64,000 nucleotides of DNA from Entamoeba histolytica HM-1:IMSS (GCF_000208925.1 NW_001914860.1:63612-127611), one strand, 5' to 3'; shown: positions 1-10,204, counted from the first letter of the stretch. Made by a program: numbers and translations. Notes: generated from the letters alone by a model not told the origin.

Positions 1-324
1 TGCATAATTCTTATCAGCACATTTTGGTTCAAATTTATGAACTGTAGCTTCTAACCATTCAAGTAAAGGTTTACCAAAAGCAGTTCCAATAAATGCGTAT
101 TGTGGAGCATGAAGATGACAATCTATAAGTCCTGGGAATAAAAATTCACCACTCTTTAAAACAATTACATCATTTTCTGAGTATTGTTTTGGAAGTGTAT
201 TTTCAATGAAAATAATAGAACCATTTTCAACTCCAATAAAAGAGTCTCTAAATCTGATTTGGTTAGAAGTTGGAGTATCAATAATTAGTCCTTTAAATAC
301 TTTAACCTGTTTTGTTTCAGACAT
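1..324 (-). CDS. Guanine deaminase, N-terminal part (partial)
   Basis: This is the first 108 codons of an amidohydrolase, cut by the window edge. The start ATG is at 324-322. The protein begins with an N-terminal beta-sandwich strand region (VKVFKGLIIDTPTSNQIRF) and then the metal-binding motif FLFPGLIDCHLHAPQY, followed by GTAFGKPLLEWLE. The HxH pair and the PLLEWL stretch match guanine deaminase (guanine to xanthine plus ammonia, purine salvage), which sits in the cytosol. The remaining metal ligands lie outside the window. A GAAC-like promoter word (TTGAACTG on the minus strand, about 350-357) lies roughly 30 bp upstream of the ATG. That fits the GAAC element known from Entamoeba promoters, but this is a weak inference. 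Other amidohydrolases are possible but less likely. Confidence 0.85.
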   Translation of the reverse strand, partial: MSETKQVKVFKGLIIDTPTSNQIRFRDSFIGVENGSIIFIENTLPKQYSENDVIVLKSGEFLFPGLIDCHLHAPQYAFIGTAFGKPLLEWLEATVHKFEPKCADKNYA

Positions 325-510
325 AAAACCAATACGAATATAATAATCAGTTCAACTTTTTCAATGAACACGTTATTATTCCAGAATAATCTTTAAGTCA
401 AAAGTAGAATATATTACTTGAGGCACGAAAAAAAGATATTCGTTTTTGTTCCACACTTAAAGCTTCTTTATCAAAAAAAAAAAACAAAATAAAATAACAA
501 AAAAATTTAC

Positions 511-1473
511 TTATTTCTTTACTTCAGTAACACCAGTTGGATAAATTGCATCATTAGCAATACCACATTGATTATTCTTATTTCTGGACATTAAAATATA
601 ACCATCCATTCCCCATGAAGTTCCCCATGAATTTCTTACAATGTAATAATCTTGACCATCTTGAGATCCATATCCAACAGCACAAACAGCATGATTAAGA
701 ATAACCTTTTTACATTTTGGTTCATCATAAACTCCTGATTTATATAATTGGAAAGATGCTTGACCTGCATCAATAGCAACAGCAACTGGTCCTTCAGCAA
801 TAGCTTCAACTAAAGCAACTTCATTTCTTTGTTCAACAATAACTTGTCCAGCATTCTTAACAATAATTTTATCAGCATCATATTGACAAGTTCCATTTGT
901 TGCAGTATATGGATAATCCTTTTCTTGCATTACTCCATTTCTCTTTGTGTAAGCGAAGACATATAAAATAGAGCCACCATTACATCCATTATTTTTGTTA
1001 CTACAGTCAACTATTTGTTGTTCAGAAAGGTCAAGATTATCAGCATTATAAGTTTGAGAACCACCAATCAATAATCTTGATTCAATAGCAGCAAGAGACC
1101 CAAATGAATAACATGAACCACATTGGGCTTGATCTCTAATTGGAGTAACTTTTCCTTCAGCTCTCCAATCAATAGCTGTTGGAATATCTCCTTTAATAGC
1201 TTTTCTAACTGGGGCATTAACATTCTTAACAGTTCTAGCCTTTAATAAAGTATTATATTCAGCATTAGTCATGGCAGCATATGGACCATCAACAGATAAT
1301 TGGAAATTATGTTGTTGGTTAAATTTGGCAACAAACATAGAGTTCATATTAAAGATAGCTCTTCTTCTTAATAATTCAATTCCTTTGAATTTTTGATTAT
1401 TTTTTGCCATCCATTTATCAAAGCTAATAGCATTGCTCAATGAAATGAGAGTAACAAAGAGTAAACCAAACAT
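511..1473 (-). CDS. Papain-family cysteine proteinase precursor (CP-A type)
   Basis: The 320-aa preproenzyme has a signal peptide (about residues 1-15, MFGLLFVTLISLSNA), an I29-type propeptide (about 16-97) and a mature C1A papain domain starting near PTAIDWR. Visible catalytic residues are oxyanion Q115, C121 in QCGSCYSF, H261 in LNHAVCAVGYG and N281 in RNSWGTSWG. Length and propeptide match the Entamoeba CP-A (cathepsin L-like) enzymes, which are secreted or lysosomal proteases that act in digestion and tissue invasion. No RGD is present, unlike some family members. The intronless gene lies 3' of the guanine deaminase gene on the same strand. I do not assign a member number because the paralogues are close. 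The function is secure and the subtype is not. Confidence 0.95.
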   Translation of the reverse strand: MFGLLFVTLISLSNAISFDKWMAKNNQKFKGIELLRRRAIFNMNSMFVAKFNQQHNFQLSVDGPYAAMTNAEYNTLLKARTVKNVNAPVRKAIKGDIPTAIDWRAEGKVTPIRDQAQCGSCYSFGSLAAIESRLLIGGSQTYNADNLDLSEQQIVDCSNKNNGCNGGSILYVFAYTKRNGVMQEKDYPYTATNGTCQYDADKIIVKNAGQVIVEQRNEVALVEAIAEGPVAVAIDAGQASFQLYKSGVYDEPKCKKVILNHAVCAVGYGSQDGQDYYIVRNSWGTSWGMDGYILMSRNKNNQCGIANDAIYPTGVTEVKK

Positions 1474-1715
1474 TAAAAATGAGAGTATATTAGTTTTTTT
1501 GTAAATTTAGATTACTTCTGACGAAAAGCCACGTTCTTTAAAAAATTGATTAAAATAACTCATATGTTTATTATCTTTCATTTAGAGGTAATAATTCGTT
1601 TATATTTTTATCTTTTCAATTTTTTAGAGAAGAACTTTCTATATTGATTTTTATTATCCAAAAAATTTTTCTATAAAATAAAAAAATTAAAATAAGTTGT
1701 TAAACAGTAACTCGT

Positions 1716-3794
1716 TTATATTAATAGAATAACGAGAAGTAAAGTTGAGATTAGAATTAATGGAATTGTACTTGATTCATATGAAATATTTGGACACTCA
1801 TGATCACTTTCATATCCTTTAATCCAAACAACATCCATTGAAGACATATTTAATTTAACAATATTTCCTTTTTCAGTCCAAATTGAAGAACTTCCCATCA
1901 TGACTTCTAAACAAGTATTGTTAGATGCTTTAGTGAAAGAATATATATAATTATTTACTGCTCTAACATTAACAATAAGAATATAATCATATCCATTACA
2001 TCTCCATTGTCTTGTTGCAACATAATTTTTAAAATCTAATCCATCATTAAGAGGAAGAATATATTTATCATTTGGTGGTTCTTCAACACACATAATAATA
2101 TCAGCATATTTGTCTCTTAGTTCATATGTAACTTTCTTTACTTTTTCCCATTCTTGCTCAAATGGGTTTTTATAATCCATGACCCTCATTTCAGAATAAT
2201 CAAAATAAATAATACCCATAGCTCCACAAGCAATATTTTGATAAATCATATTTCTGAGTTGTTCTTCTGTTGGAGGAAATTCTTTACTCCAGTCAAGATT
2301 ATATGAATCATTGTAAACAGTCCAATCAAATATTTGAACAATGTTCCACATTGCTCTAGAATTGACCATTTTCTTTCTTCCTTGTGTCATCATAACCCAA
2401 ATGGATTCTAATTGATCAAATGTTTGAACTGGATAATCATCCATTCCAACAGTATCAAATCCTTCTTTGTAAAGATTAAGATTAAATCTGTCATTAATAG
2501 CAGGCCAAACTACATGGTTTGGGTCATTTTCTCTAATAGTTCTAGTTGTTGCCTTCATACTTGAAACACAACTAGTAGAAGGTTCATCTGCAATATAATA
2601 ACCAAAGAGTCCAGGTTCATTTTTAATTAACTCAACTTGTTGTTTAGTCCAACTTACTTTATTTTGAATTTCAGTGTCACTACACCCACAACAAATAGAA
2701 CCAGAGAATGGATTAATGATTCTAATTTTTCCATTTGTCCTATCATATACATCTTGAATTTGTGTTGCTGACATTTGTCCTGGTCCTTTCCATAAATTGA
2801 ATGGGGAGTCTTTGAAATGTTCAATATCAAAATCATCATACCAATTCATATAACATCCAAGAGGGAAGAATTTTTTACCATTAACCCACGTGACATGATT
2901 CTTATCAACATAAATGTCATAAGATGGATTAGCACTGAGTTTTCTAAAAGTAGTCGAAACAGTTTCAACTTTATTATTAAATAATGAATTGATACAAGTG
3001 ATCTTAACTATATAATATCCAGGTGTAAGACTAGATGGGTTGAATGTTGTTGATGTAATAATTTGATTGAAAGTCATTCCCATTTTAAATTCTGAACTTT
3101 CAATATTTTTAACTACTTGGTTATCTGATTCTCTAATAACTTGTCCAGTGATTGAAAGATAAGATCCATCTTGAAAAGCAGTGTCATTAACATCTAACCC
3201 AACTCTAATTTCAAATGGTTCAATATAAGCTTCTTGTCTCCATGTAATACAATCAACAGAAATAAGAACATTTTGTTCAATAGGCTCTAATGAAATATCA
3301 TCAATCCAAAATTCACCAGTTGCAGCTGCTCCTTGAAGTCTAGCAGAAATAATAAATCTCTGTTTTCCAAATGTCATTACAGAGTTTCCTGTTAATTTAT
3401 ACCATTTATCTGTACAAGTTCCTGTCTTACATTGAGAAATAGAATTTGAATAGAGATAAACACCATCCCAATAATCAGCACTTTCTGCAAACACCATTAA
3501 TGCTCCATTTTGAACATTTTTAACTTTAATATAAGCTGTTAATTTATATTTAATTCCATGAACAAGATCTGAACGGTATTGAAAAACAGAAACAAAGTCT
3601 TTAGATGATAAGTCAGTACAATGTAAAGACTTTGATCCTAAATTATAAGTTGTAGAATCAAGAACACAAGAGTTAGAACCTCCATAAATACTCCATCCAG
3701 TAATACTTGTTGAACTTCCTTCTTCAAAACCACCATTAACAATATAATCTTTTGCTATGGTACATACTAATAAGTAAAATCCAATAACAAGCAT
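1716..3794 (-). CDS. Secreted membrane-anchored glycoside-hydrolase-like protein with carbohydrate-binding-like domain
   Basis: The 692-aa protein has a signal peptide (about 1-14), then a jelly-roll CBM-like domain (about 16-172, beginning DYIVNGGFEEG and ending GEFWIDDISLEP), a beta-sandwich linker (about 175-290), and a TIM-barrel-like region (about 295-600). In the barrel a strand end reads FGYYIADEPS, placing a candidate acid/base Glu at residue 404. Later segments such as FDTVGMDDYPV and MGIIYFDYSEM look like further barrel strand ends. The C-terminus is a hydrophobic tail (about 675-692, IPLILISTLLLVILLI) with almost nothing after it, which suggests a GPI-anchor signal or a tail membrane segment. 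The domain style is that of clan-A glycosidases, but I cannot name the family or substrate. Paired with the neighbouring protease it fits a surface or secreted digestive role, which is inference. Confidence 0.7.
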   Translation of the reverse strand: MLVIGFYLLVCTIAKDYIVNGGFEEGSSTSITGWSIYGGSNSCVLDSTTYNLGSKSLHCTDLSSKDFVSVFQYRSDLVHGIKYKLTAYIKVKNVQNGALMVFAESADYWDGVYLYSNSISQCKTGTCTDKWYKLTGNSVMTFGKQRFIISARLQGAAATGEFWIDDISLEPIEQNVLISVDCITWRQEAYIEPFEIRVGLDVNDTAFQDGSYLSITGQVIRESDNQVVKNIESSEFKMGMTFNQIITSTTFNPSSLTPGYYIVKITCINSLFNNKVETVSTTFRKLSANPSYDIYVDKNHVTWVNGKKFFPLGCYMNWYDDFDIEHFKDSPFNLWKGPGQMSATQIQDVYDRTNGKIRIINPFSGSICCGCSDTEIQNKVSWTKQQVELIKNEPGLFGYYIADEPSTSCVSSMKATTRTIRENDPNHVVWPAINDRFNLNLYKEGFDTVGMDDYPVQTFDQLESIWVMMTQGRKKMVNSRAMWNIVQIFDWTVYNDSYNLDWSKEFPPTEEQLRNMIYQNIACGAMGIIYFDYSEMRVMDYKNPFEQEWEKVKKVTYELRDKYADIIMCVEEPPNDKYILPLNDGLDFKNYVATRQWRCNGYDYILIVNVRAVNNYIYSFTKASNNTCLEVMMGSSSIWTEKGNIVKLNMSSMDVVWIKGYESDHECPNISYESSTIPLILISTLLLVILLI

Positions 3795-4179
3795 GCTTTT
3801 TGATTTATTAGATTGAAGCAGTAGGATTAGTATAGAAAATTAGAAAAAAAAATTAAATATTAATAATAAATACCACAACTTTCATTTTATAAAGTTGACT
3901 TTTCGTTTTTTATGAAAAGTTTAAAACAAAAAATTAAAAATATTTTTTCTTCCAAAAATAAGAAGAAATTATTACTTGGGTTTAAGTATCTTCTAAATAT
4001 AGAATGTTTAAAGGATTTTCAATTCCATTAGTCATTGCTCTTTTTTTTAGAATTCATCTCGAGATTGAATTTTGTATTATTTAATGAATAGTTGTACAAC
4101 AGATAATACAGAGTCATTGCATGGGGTTGTTTTAAAATTGGAACCTCAACTAAGCAAAGAAAGTATATTCTTAACTAAA
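3795..4179. other. Intergenic spacer, no gene seen
   Basis: This is AT-rich spacer between the glycosidase-like gene start and the SINE-like insertion. I see no open frame with family character and no RNA gene. It holds the promoter of the minus-strand gene at 1716-3794. Confidence 0.6.
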
Positions 4180-4200
4180 GAAAAGAAGGATAAGGAAAAA
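4180..4200. repeat. Target-site duplication, left copy (21 bp)
   Basis: The 21 bp at 4180-4200 are identical to 4849-4869 (core AAAAGAAGGATAAGG). The two copies bracket the SINE-like element exactly, as expected after target-primed reverse transcription. Confidence 0.9.
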
Positions 4201-4848
4201 AAAAAAAAAAAAAAAAAAAAAGAAATCAATTATGATTAACCTTATTTTTTAGGTTTTTCATCATGTTGAGAAGTGAGAGAATCAGTTTCTTCAACACGCT
4301 TTATTTCTATTGAAATAAAGTTTTTGCAAGCATGCTCGACTTAAATGGTTCCTCATTTAAGTTGCTGCCTGACTTTTATTTTGATTTTAATGAGTAATAT
4401 AATATTTCTCATTCTTTATATTGTTGTTTTAAGAAGAGTATATCCATATCATAATGTTATGCCTCATCTCCTTTTACCTTCGACACCCCTTAAAGAAACC
4501 CTATTCCTTGATAATATCCTTATGTTTAATTTTTGTGCAACAATATCAATTATATATGCTTCTTCTTTAACAAATGATAATTCTTAATACGTAATACCTC
4601 CTTAGTAAATAATAATCCTTATAATTAATAATGAATAACAATACACGTTAATGAATAACAATACACGTTAATGAATAATAATCTTTTATTATAATCACTT
4701 CTAATAAATATTAATAATAATAAACAGTTAGTGTTGAATAGATATTATCTCACCAAAGGCACGTCATGACCAGACGATAACTGGGAGATTCGAAGCATGG
4801 GATTATTTTAGGGTTTCGTGTGGTGTCTCTGACGTGCCATCTTCGAAT
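4201..4848 (-). mobile_element. Chimeric SINE-like non-LTR retroelement (minus strand)
   Basis: The 648-bp element is bounded by a perfect 21-bp target-site duplication. Read on the minus strand, its 5' end (about 4848-4750, starting ATTCGAAGATGGCACGTC) aligns with the 5' end of the SINE at 33,213. Its 3' part (about 4600-4230) resembles the 3' end of the LINE at 36.2 kb: conceptual translation of 4327-4250 gives KRVEETDSLTSQHDEKP against EHIEETEIITSQYEENP in the LINE. The 3' end abuts a long T-run (A at 4196-4221 on the plus strand). A 20-bp tandem repeat lies inside. A SINE head joined to a LINE tail is the known logic for parasitising LINE machinery, and chimeric SINEs have been described in Entamoeba. 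The element has no coding capacity; the plus-strand 80-codon frame at 4345-4587 runs antisense to the LINE-derived part. Confidence 0.8.
4631..4678. repeat. 20-bp tandem repeat inside SINE-like element
   Basis: Two perfect 20-bp units (4631-4650 and 4651-4670, ATGAATAACAATACACGTTA) are followed by a partial third unit. Internal short tandem repeats are a hallmark of Entamoeba SINEs, although this unit differs from the 26-27-bp unit in the SINE at 33.4 kb. Confidence 0.9.
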
Positions 4849-4869
4849 GAAAAGAAGGATAAGGAAAAA
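4849..4869. repeat. Target-site duplication, right copy (21 bp)
   Basis: Identical to 4180-4200. It marks the 5' boundary of the minus-strand SINE-like insertion. The following spacer to 5151 holds nothing else recognisable. Confidence 0.9.
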
Positions 4870-5151
4870 CAAATTAAAATAAAAGAAAAATCAGTTTAAT
4901 CTTGAACGAAAGTTTTCTAAAATTCGAATATCAAAAAAATGTGTATAACAGTTAATTTTAATTAAAGAAAAAGAAAATTTTTATGTACTGTCAAATGTGG
5001 TTGTACATCTTTTGTACTAAACAATAGTTTGACAAAGTTTTATAAAATAACACAAAATGACAGTAATTAAGAAAAAAGAAAAATGTTTTTTCTTTTTTTA
5101 ATTTTTTTGAAAAAAAAAAGAATTTAAAGTTCTCATAACAAAATAGAAGGT

Positions 5152-6364
5152 ATGAGTGTCACCTTACCATCTGTTCAAGCCTCAGCAATGGCAGAATCAC
5201 TTTCACCAGATCCACTTCAAACAGTTTGTTTTAATAAAAAGAAATTAATAAAAAAGAATAAAAGTAATTTGTTAGCTTTTATTACCATTAAATAATGACA
5301 TTCCAGCAGGGGTTTTAAAATATTTCTGTTCAACACTAAATACACCAGAACAATTATTTAAAAATACAGAAATGGTATTTTCATATTATATTTCTGAGGG
5401 AAAAATCTCTCAATTAATAGATTATTTGATTGACAGAGAAATTGAAGAATGTTTCAGAACACCAAGTTCAATTTTTAGACGAAATTCTATATTCACTCGT
5501 ATTATTCGTATATTTCTTGACAATGAATTAAAACAGTTTTTAAAAGAGGTTATTAATATTGTTCAGAAACATATGAAACAAATCAAATTTAAATTAGTCA
5601 TTGGAAATACTATTAATGCTGATGTCGAAAAATCAGTTAATAAAATCGCAGATATTATTCAATCTATTCTTGAACATATCATTGACTGTAAAAATTATCC
5701 AACTGGATTTAGTTATTTTATGCATAAAGTATCTATTGAACTACACAAAAGAACACCTTCAGTTGAATTGTCAGCTCTCAAAAATCTAATTTTCTTAAGA
5801 ACTATTAATAGTGCATTGGTTCATTCTCAATCAAAGAACCAACAAGAAATTGAATCTATAAAAACTCTTTCTGTTGCTTTCCAATGGTTTGTTGGTGATT
5901 CTACTGAACAAAATATTCCACCTGCACAAAATTGGAAATTACAATTATCAGAAAAACTTGGGTCATTAAGAAGTCAAGTTGATTCTTGGGTTACTTCATT
6001 AAGAGACCTTGCATTAGATGATTTCTTTGAATTATCTTGGGTATCTCCTGATGCTTGTAATGAATTACTACCAAGAATGAAAAAAGAGTGGAAAGATATC
6101 CTTGAATTTTTATCACCAGAATCACAAGGATTACTTTCATTACATTTTTCTAATGAACAAGAAACAATGAGAATGTACATCAGATTAACAAATGAATTAG
6201 ATGCCTTCTCCAATGGTACTGTCAAAGAACATAGTGATTTGTTAATGAAAATGACTGCTATGACAATGCAAATTAAGGATTTAAAGGCTGAAATTAAATA
6301 TTTAAAGAAAATTTTAGTAGAAAAGGATCCATCATTAGGGTATTTGTTACAACCTGAACATTAA
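5152..6364 (+). CDS. RasGAP-domain protein (spliced)
   Basis: Rebuilt from two exons, 5152-5223 and 5276-6364, with a 52-bp intron at 5224-5275 (GTTTGT...TTAG, phase 0). The product is 386 aa and starts MSVTLPSVQASAMAESL. The helical domain reads like a Ras GTPase-activating domain. FRRNS (about residues 91-95) occupies the position of the FLR/FRxN helix, and LIFLRTINSALVHS (about 193-206) matches the conserved FLRFINPAIVxP motif, although the Pro is missing. The C-terminus is a short coiled coil (about 350-380, MTMQIKDLKAEIKYLKKILVEK). The expected role is stimulating GTP hydrolysis on a Ras-family GTPase at the membrane or cytoskeleton, possibly in the IQGAP style. The arginine finger is not certain. 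The first exon is short and would be missed by simple frame calling. Confidence 0.75.
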
Positions 6365-6458
6365 CGTAAATTGTCCTTTTTTTTTCCTTCTTTTTTATTT
6401 TTAACAAAAAAGAAACAAAATAAAAACAAAAGAATAATGTTTTTTTTGTTGCATCATT

Positions 6459-8495
6459 TTAGTTAGAAGAAAGAAGTTTCATTAAGAAAGAAATATCAAC
6501 AGTATCTATTTTATTCAATACAACATTCATCATTATTTCTTCAATCAATTCATTTTTATCTTCAATACGATTTAATAATTTTATTATTAATTCTTTATTA
6601 TTTTGAGATAAAAGATGAATTAAAACAGTCTGATATATTTTTCTTTTCCAAATATTGTCATACCCAAAAACATGTTTTTCACCTATAATATCTGCAACAT
6701 TCAATAATCGTTCATAGTCAACAGAATAAAAAGAATATATTCCTTGTTTATCATTTATTGCTTTTAATACATTGTCGATACCAAATAAAATAAATTGAAT
6801 AACAACAATAATGTGGAGTTGTTCTTGTTTAAATGATTCATATGTACCAACACATTGAATTGTAGAATACATTGCAGAAATTATTTTCATTATTTCTTCT
6901 CTATCAAATCCATTTTTTTGTAATTCTTGAATAAATAATAATAATTCAAATGCACTTTGTTTGAATTGAGACCTTACACAATTTCCAAATTCTTCAAATA
7001 ATCCATTATGAAGATCTTCATTTGCTTTACTACTTATTAAAATTGGTTTAAAATTAATATAAGGAATATTCTCATACAATGGTTCTGATTCCTCTTCAAT
7101 TTTAATACTATTAATTAATGCATGAATTGAAGATAATAAAACTTGTGAAGTAAAAGAATAAACTGTTTGTTCTTTTTTCATACGATCAATACATTGATTA
7201 ACAAAATTATAATTTCTTGGTAAATAAATAAATATTGAAGTATCTTGATAATTATCAACTTTATTTTGAATTGATACTTTTGGTAATGAATTTAAACGAT
7301 TAATAGCTTGAGTTAATCCTTTTTTTGTTGTTTCAATAAGTGTTTTAAATGAAAAAGGAGCAACAAATTTATTACTTTTTGGTATAATTTCATAAAATTG
7401 ATGACATTCACTTTGATAAATTCCATATGTAGTTTTATTATTGAAAGGAATACACTCTGTAATATCAAGTTGTGGTATTTCATTATTTTCATAAATAATT
7501 CTTTCTGTTGAAAGAGAGAAACATTCAATTTTAATAGAGGTAATAGTTATAATAATATCATTTCTAAGAAATGTAATAAATGGAATTCCTTTTGGAAGAA
7601 GATAATGAGATGAAATTTTAATTGGAATTGGTAAAGCAAAATTGCTATTCATAACAAAAATATCTCCACAGTCTTCTATCATTACTAAGTCTTGATCTCT
7701 TTTTAAAATATGAACTATTTGTGTTGAATGATAAAATGGAATAAATTGTAATGTTGCTAATTTCATATCATAGATACAATAACTTGATTTATTATTTTCT
7801 GAAGAAGTGAGAATTACTAACAAATTATCAATATTTTTTATTTGAAGAATTGATTCTTTTAATTGTATTTCTTCAATACCTTCTAAAATAATTTTAAATG
7901 TTGACATATCTTTAATATCTACTTCATTTAGTTCTTCATTTAAGAAAATAATATTATATCTTATTTTATATATAATTTTATTTCCTTTAACACCAATGAA
8001 AATGACACTATCGACATAAGTTAATTCCTAATCAAATCATTTTTATTTTTAATACAAAAAAAAACAAACAAATCATTTGGATGATGGTATGCATATAAAA
8101 TATCATTTTCTTTAAACATTACATTTATTAATACTTTAAATTGAGCACCAACTATTTGATCATTTTTAATAAGATTAAATGTCAACTTCTTTTCTGAATC
8201 ACATCTAATAAGAATACAATGTTTGTTTTCAAATAAAACAAATTTTGTAGTACTTGTTGTTTGGTCAAGTCGTTGTAATGTTCCCTGTTTATTTAAATAT
8301 TACCTCTTTAAAAAAAGAATATTAAACCGATTTGAGACAAACATCATTTTTAATAAAAAGAATAGAATCATTTTCTTGCCAAATAAAAGTATGAGGGTAT
8401 TCAAAAAGAATATCTTTAACCTCATTCTTATCAATAGCATCAAGAAGATTTTTGTTATTTTCAAAGACACCAAATGAACTGAATTGAAATTGCAT
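6459..8495 (-). CDS. Uncharacterised 638-aa protein, three exons
   Basis: My model has exon 1 at 8495-8343 (starting MQFQFSSFGVFENN), exon 2 at 8284-8070 and exon 3 at 8007-6459. The introns are 8342-8285 (GTTTGT...ACAG) and 8069-8008 (GTTTGT...ATAG). The phases join to 639 codons without a stop, which supports the model, but both acceptors have alternatives. I do not recognise the family. The N-terminal half is beta-rich and repetitive (blade-like runs such as NNLLVILTSS, LVMIEDCGDIFVMN), possibly a beta-propeller. The C-terminal half (about 360-638) is all helical with solenoid character. A propeller-solenoid layout is common in vesicle-tethering and coat subunits, so a trafficking role is possible but is only inference. 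The gene is divergent from the PP4 gene. Confidence 0.6.
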
Positions 8496-8555
8496 TTAGA
8501 TATTTATTTTAACTACACTTTTAAAGTTCTTTTCAGTTCCATTTTACATTTTTAC

Positions 8556-8564
8556 ATTTGAACT
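8556..8564 (+). promoter_or_regulatory. GAAC-like promoter word upstream of PP4-like gene
   Basis: ATTTGAACT lies 59 bp upstream of the phosphatase ATG and resembles the Entamoeba GAAC core promoter element. The match is short and AT-rich background makes chance hits easy. Confidence 0.3.
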
Positions 8565-8622
8565 ATTGAAAATACATACTCACAAAAAAAAATAGTAAAA
8601 GAAAAACTAAAAAATAAAAGAG

Positions 8623-9618
8623 ATGAGTTTCATTGATGAATGTCTTGAACAATTATGGCAAGGTGAAGTAATTAAAGAAGCAACATTTCGTCAAATTTAT
8701 GAAAAAGCAAAAGAAGTTCTTTCAAAAGAACCAAATATTATTCCAGTTTCACTTCCAGTAACAGTTTGTGGAGATATTCACGGACAATTTCCTGACTTTT
8801 TAGAATTGTTTAGAGTAGGAGGAAGAGTTCCTGAAACGAATTATATTTTTATGGGAGATTATGTTGATAGAGGAATAAATGGTGTTGAGGTGTTCATGTT
8901 ATTAATTGCATTAAAAGTTAAATACCCTCGTAGAGTTACTCTTTTAAGGGGTAATCATGAAACAAGACAAATCTCACAAACATATGGTTTTTACGATGAA
9001 TGTATGAAAAAATATGGTAATTCAGATGTATGGAAAATGTGTTGTGATTTATTTGATTTATTGGCTCTAAGTGCTTTAATTGATAATCGTATATTATGTG
9101 TTCATGGTGGTCTTTCTCCAGAAATTAAAACACTTGATGATATATCAAAAATTAGTCGATTTAAAGAAGCTCCTCATGATGGGGCATTTTGTGATTTATT
9201 ATGGTCTGACCCTGAACCTGAAGTTGACACTTGGAGACCATCAAATAGAGGGGCTGGTTATCTGTTTGGTGAAAAAGCTACAACAGAATTTGTTCAAAGT
9301 AATAAGTTAGATTTCATTGCTCGTGCTCATCAAATAGTTATGGAAGGTTATGATTGGAAATTTAATAAATTAGTATGTACAGTATGGTCTGCTCCAAATT
9401 ATTGTTATAGATGTGGTAATCGTGCTTCTGTGATGGAATTAGATGATTTGGGAAATCAAAATTTCTTATTATATGATGCTGCCCCAGAAGTTTGTATTTT
9501 TTTACTTAATGTTTAAACACTCTTCTATAAAACAATTAAACTTATGTAATAGAATGAACGAACAAAAGAAGCTCATAAAGAATCTTATAAAACATTTTTA
9601 ACAACATACTCTTATTGA
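8623..9618 (+). CDS. PP4-like serine/threonine phosphatase catalytic subunit (spliced)
   Basis: Exon 1 is 8623-9489 and exon 2 is 9553-9618, with a 63-bp GTTTGT...ATAG intron at 9490-9552. The product is 310 aa, the usual length of PP2A-group enzymes. All metal and phosphate motifs are present: GDIHGQF, GDYVDRG, RGNHE, HGGLSP and [11 protein letters not shown]. Within the PP2A group, [35 protein letters not shown], the pattern RAHQ.VMEGY.W.FN and [14 protein letters not shown] point to PP4. It dephosphorylates Ser/Thr in complexes with regulatory subunits. The spliced tail ends in [13 protein letters not shown] and lacks the canonical DYFL end that is carboxymethylated in PP2A, PP4 and PP6. 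Unspliced reading would end wrongly at 9516 with a hydrophobic tail. Confidence 0.9.
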
Positions 9619-9679
9619 ATTTTCTTATTGAATTTATTCTTTTTTTATTTAGTTAAAACTCAAACTTACTTTTGTTATA

Positions 9680-10204
9680 ATGCAAATCAGAGAAGAACAA
9701 CCATCTGACTATGAAGAAATCTATCAATTAGTTCAAACTGCCTTTAAAACTGCTGAACATTCATGTGGTACAGAACAAAATATTGTTGTTAAAATTAGAG
9801 AATCAGATAATTATATTAAAAGTTTATCACTTGTTGGTATTCTTCAAGGAAAAATTATTGGTCATGTTATGATTTCCAAAATTTCTATTATTAATAACCA
9901 GAATACATATAATAGCTATGCAATTGCTCCACTTTCTATTGCACCCGATCAACAAAGAAAAGGATATGGAAGTCAGTTGATGAAAGAAGTTATTTCAAGA
10001 GCACAAAAATTAGGAATTACTCATTTAACATTATTTGGAGATGACCATTTTTATCATACATTTGGATTTGAAACATCAACAAAGTATGGAATTAAAACAG
10101 ATATTCCATGTGATGAGAATAATTGTATGGTTATTCAGTTGCAAGAACAAGGATTAACTGGAATAAATGGAATCATTAAATATCCAGATTACTTTTTTAA
10201 GTGA
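9680..10204 (+). CDS. GNAT-family N-acetyltransferase (YhbS-like)
   Basis: The 174-aa protein starts MQIREEQPSDYEEIYQLV, the typical first strand and helix of GNAT. It has SYAIAPLSIAPDQQRKGYG (about 80-98), the acetyl-CoA motif A (Q/RxxGxG), and a C-terminal HTLTLFGD-type beta strand followed by FYHTFGFE. That arrangement is characteristic of bacterial YhbS-like acetyltransferases, whose substrates are mostly unknown. It is compact, intronless and most like prokaryotic proteins, so lateral transfer is plausible; this is inference. It lies 62 bp after the PP4 gene, on the same strand. Confidence 0.85.
   Translation: MQIREEQPSDYEEIYQLVQTAFKTAEHSCGTEQNIVVKIRESDNYIKSLSLVGILQGKIIGHVMISKISIINNQNTYNSYAIAPLSIAPDQQRKGYGSQLMKEVISRAQKLGITHLTLFGDDHFYHTFGFETSTKYGIKTDIPCDENNCMVIQLQEQGLTGINGIIKYPDYFFK

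Noticed and set aside
4196..4221. Plus-strand A-run as a poly(A) tail of a plus-strand element
   Set aside because: Target-site duplication and homology show that the element runs on the minus strand, where this is a T-run.
4345..4587. 80-codon plus-strand frame with hydrophobic residues
   Set aside because: It is antisense to the LINE-derived tail of the SINE-like element and has no family character.
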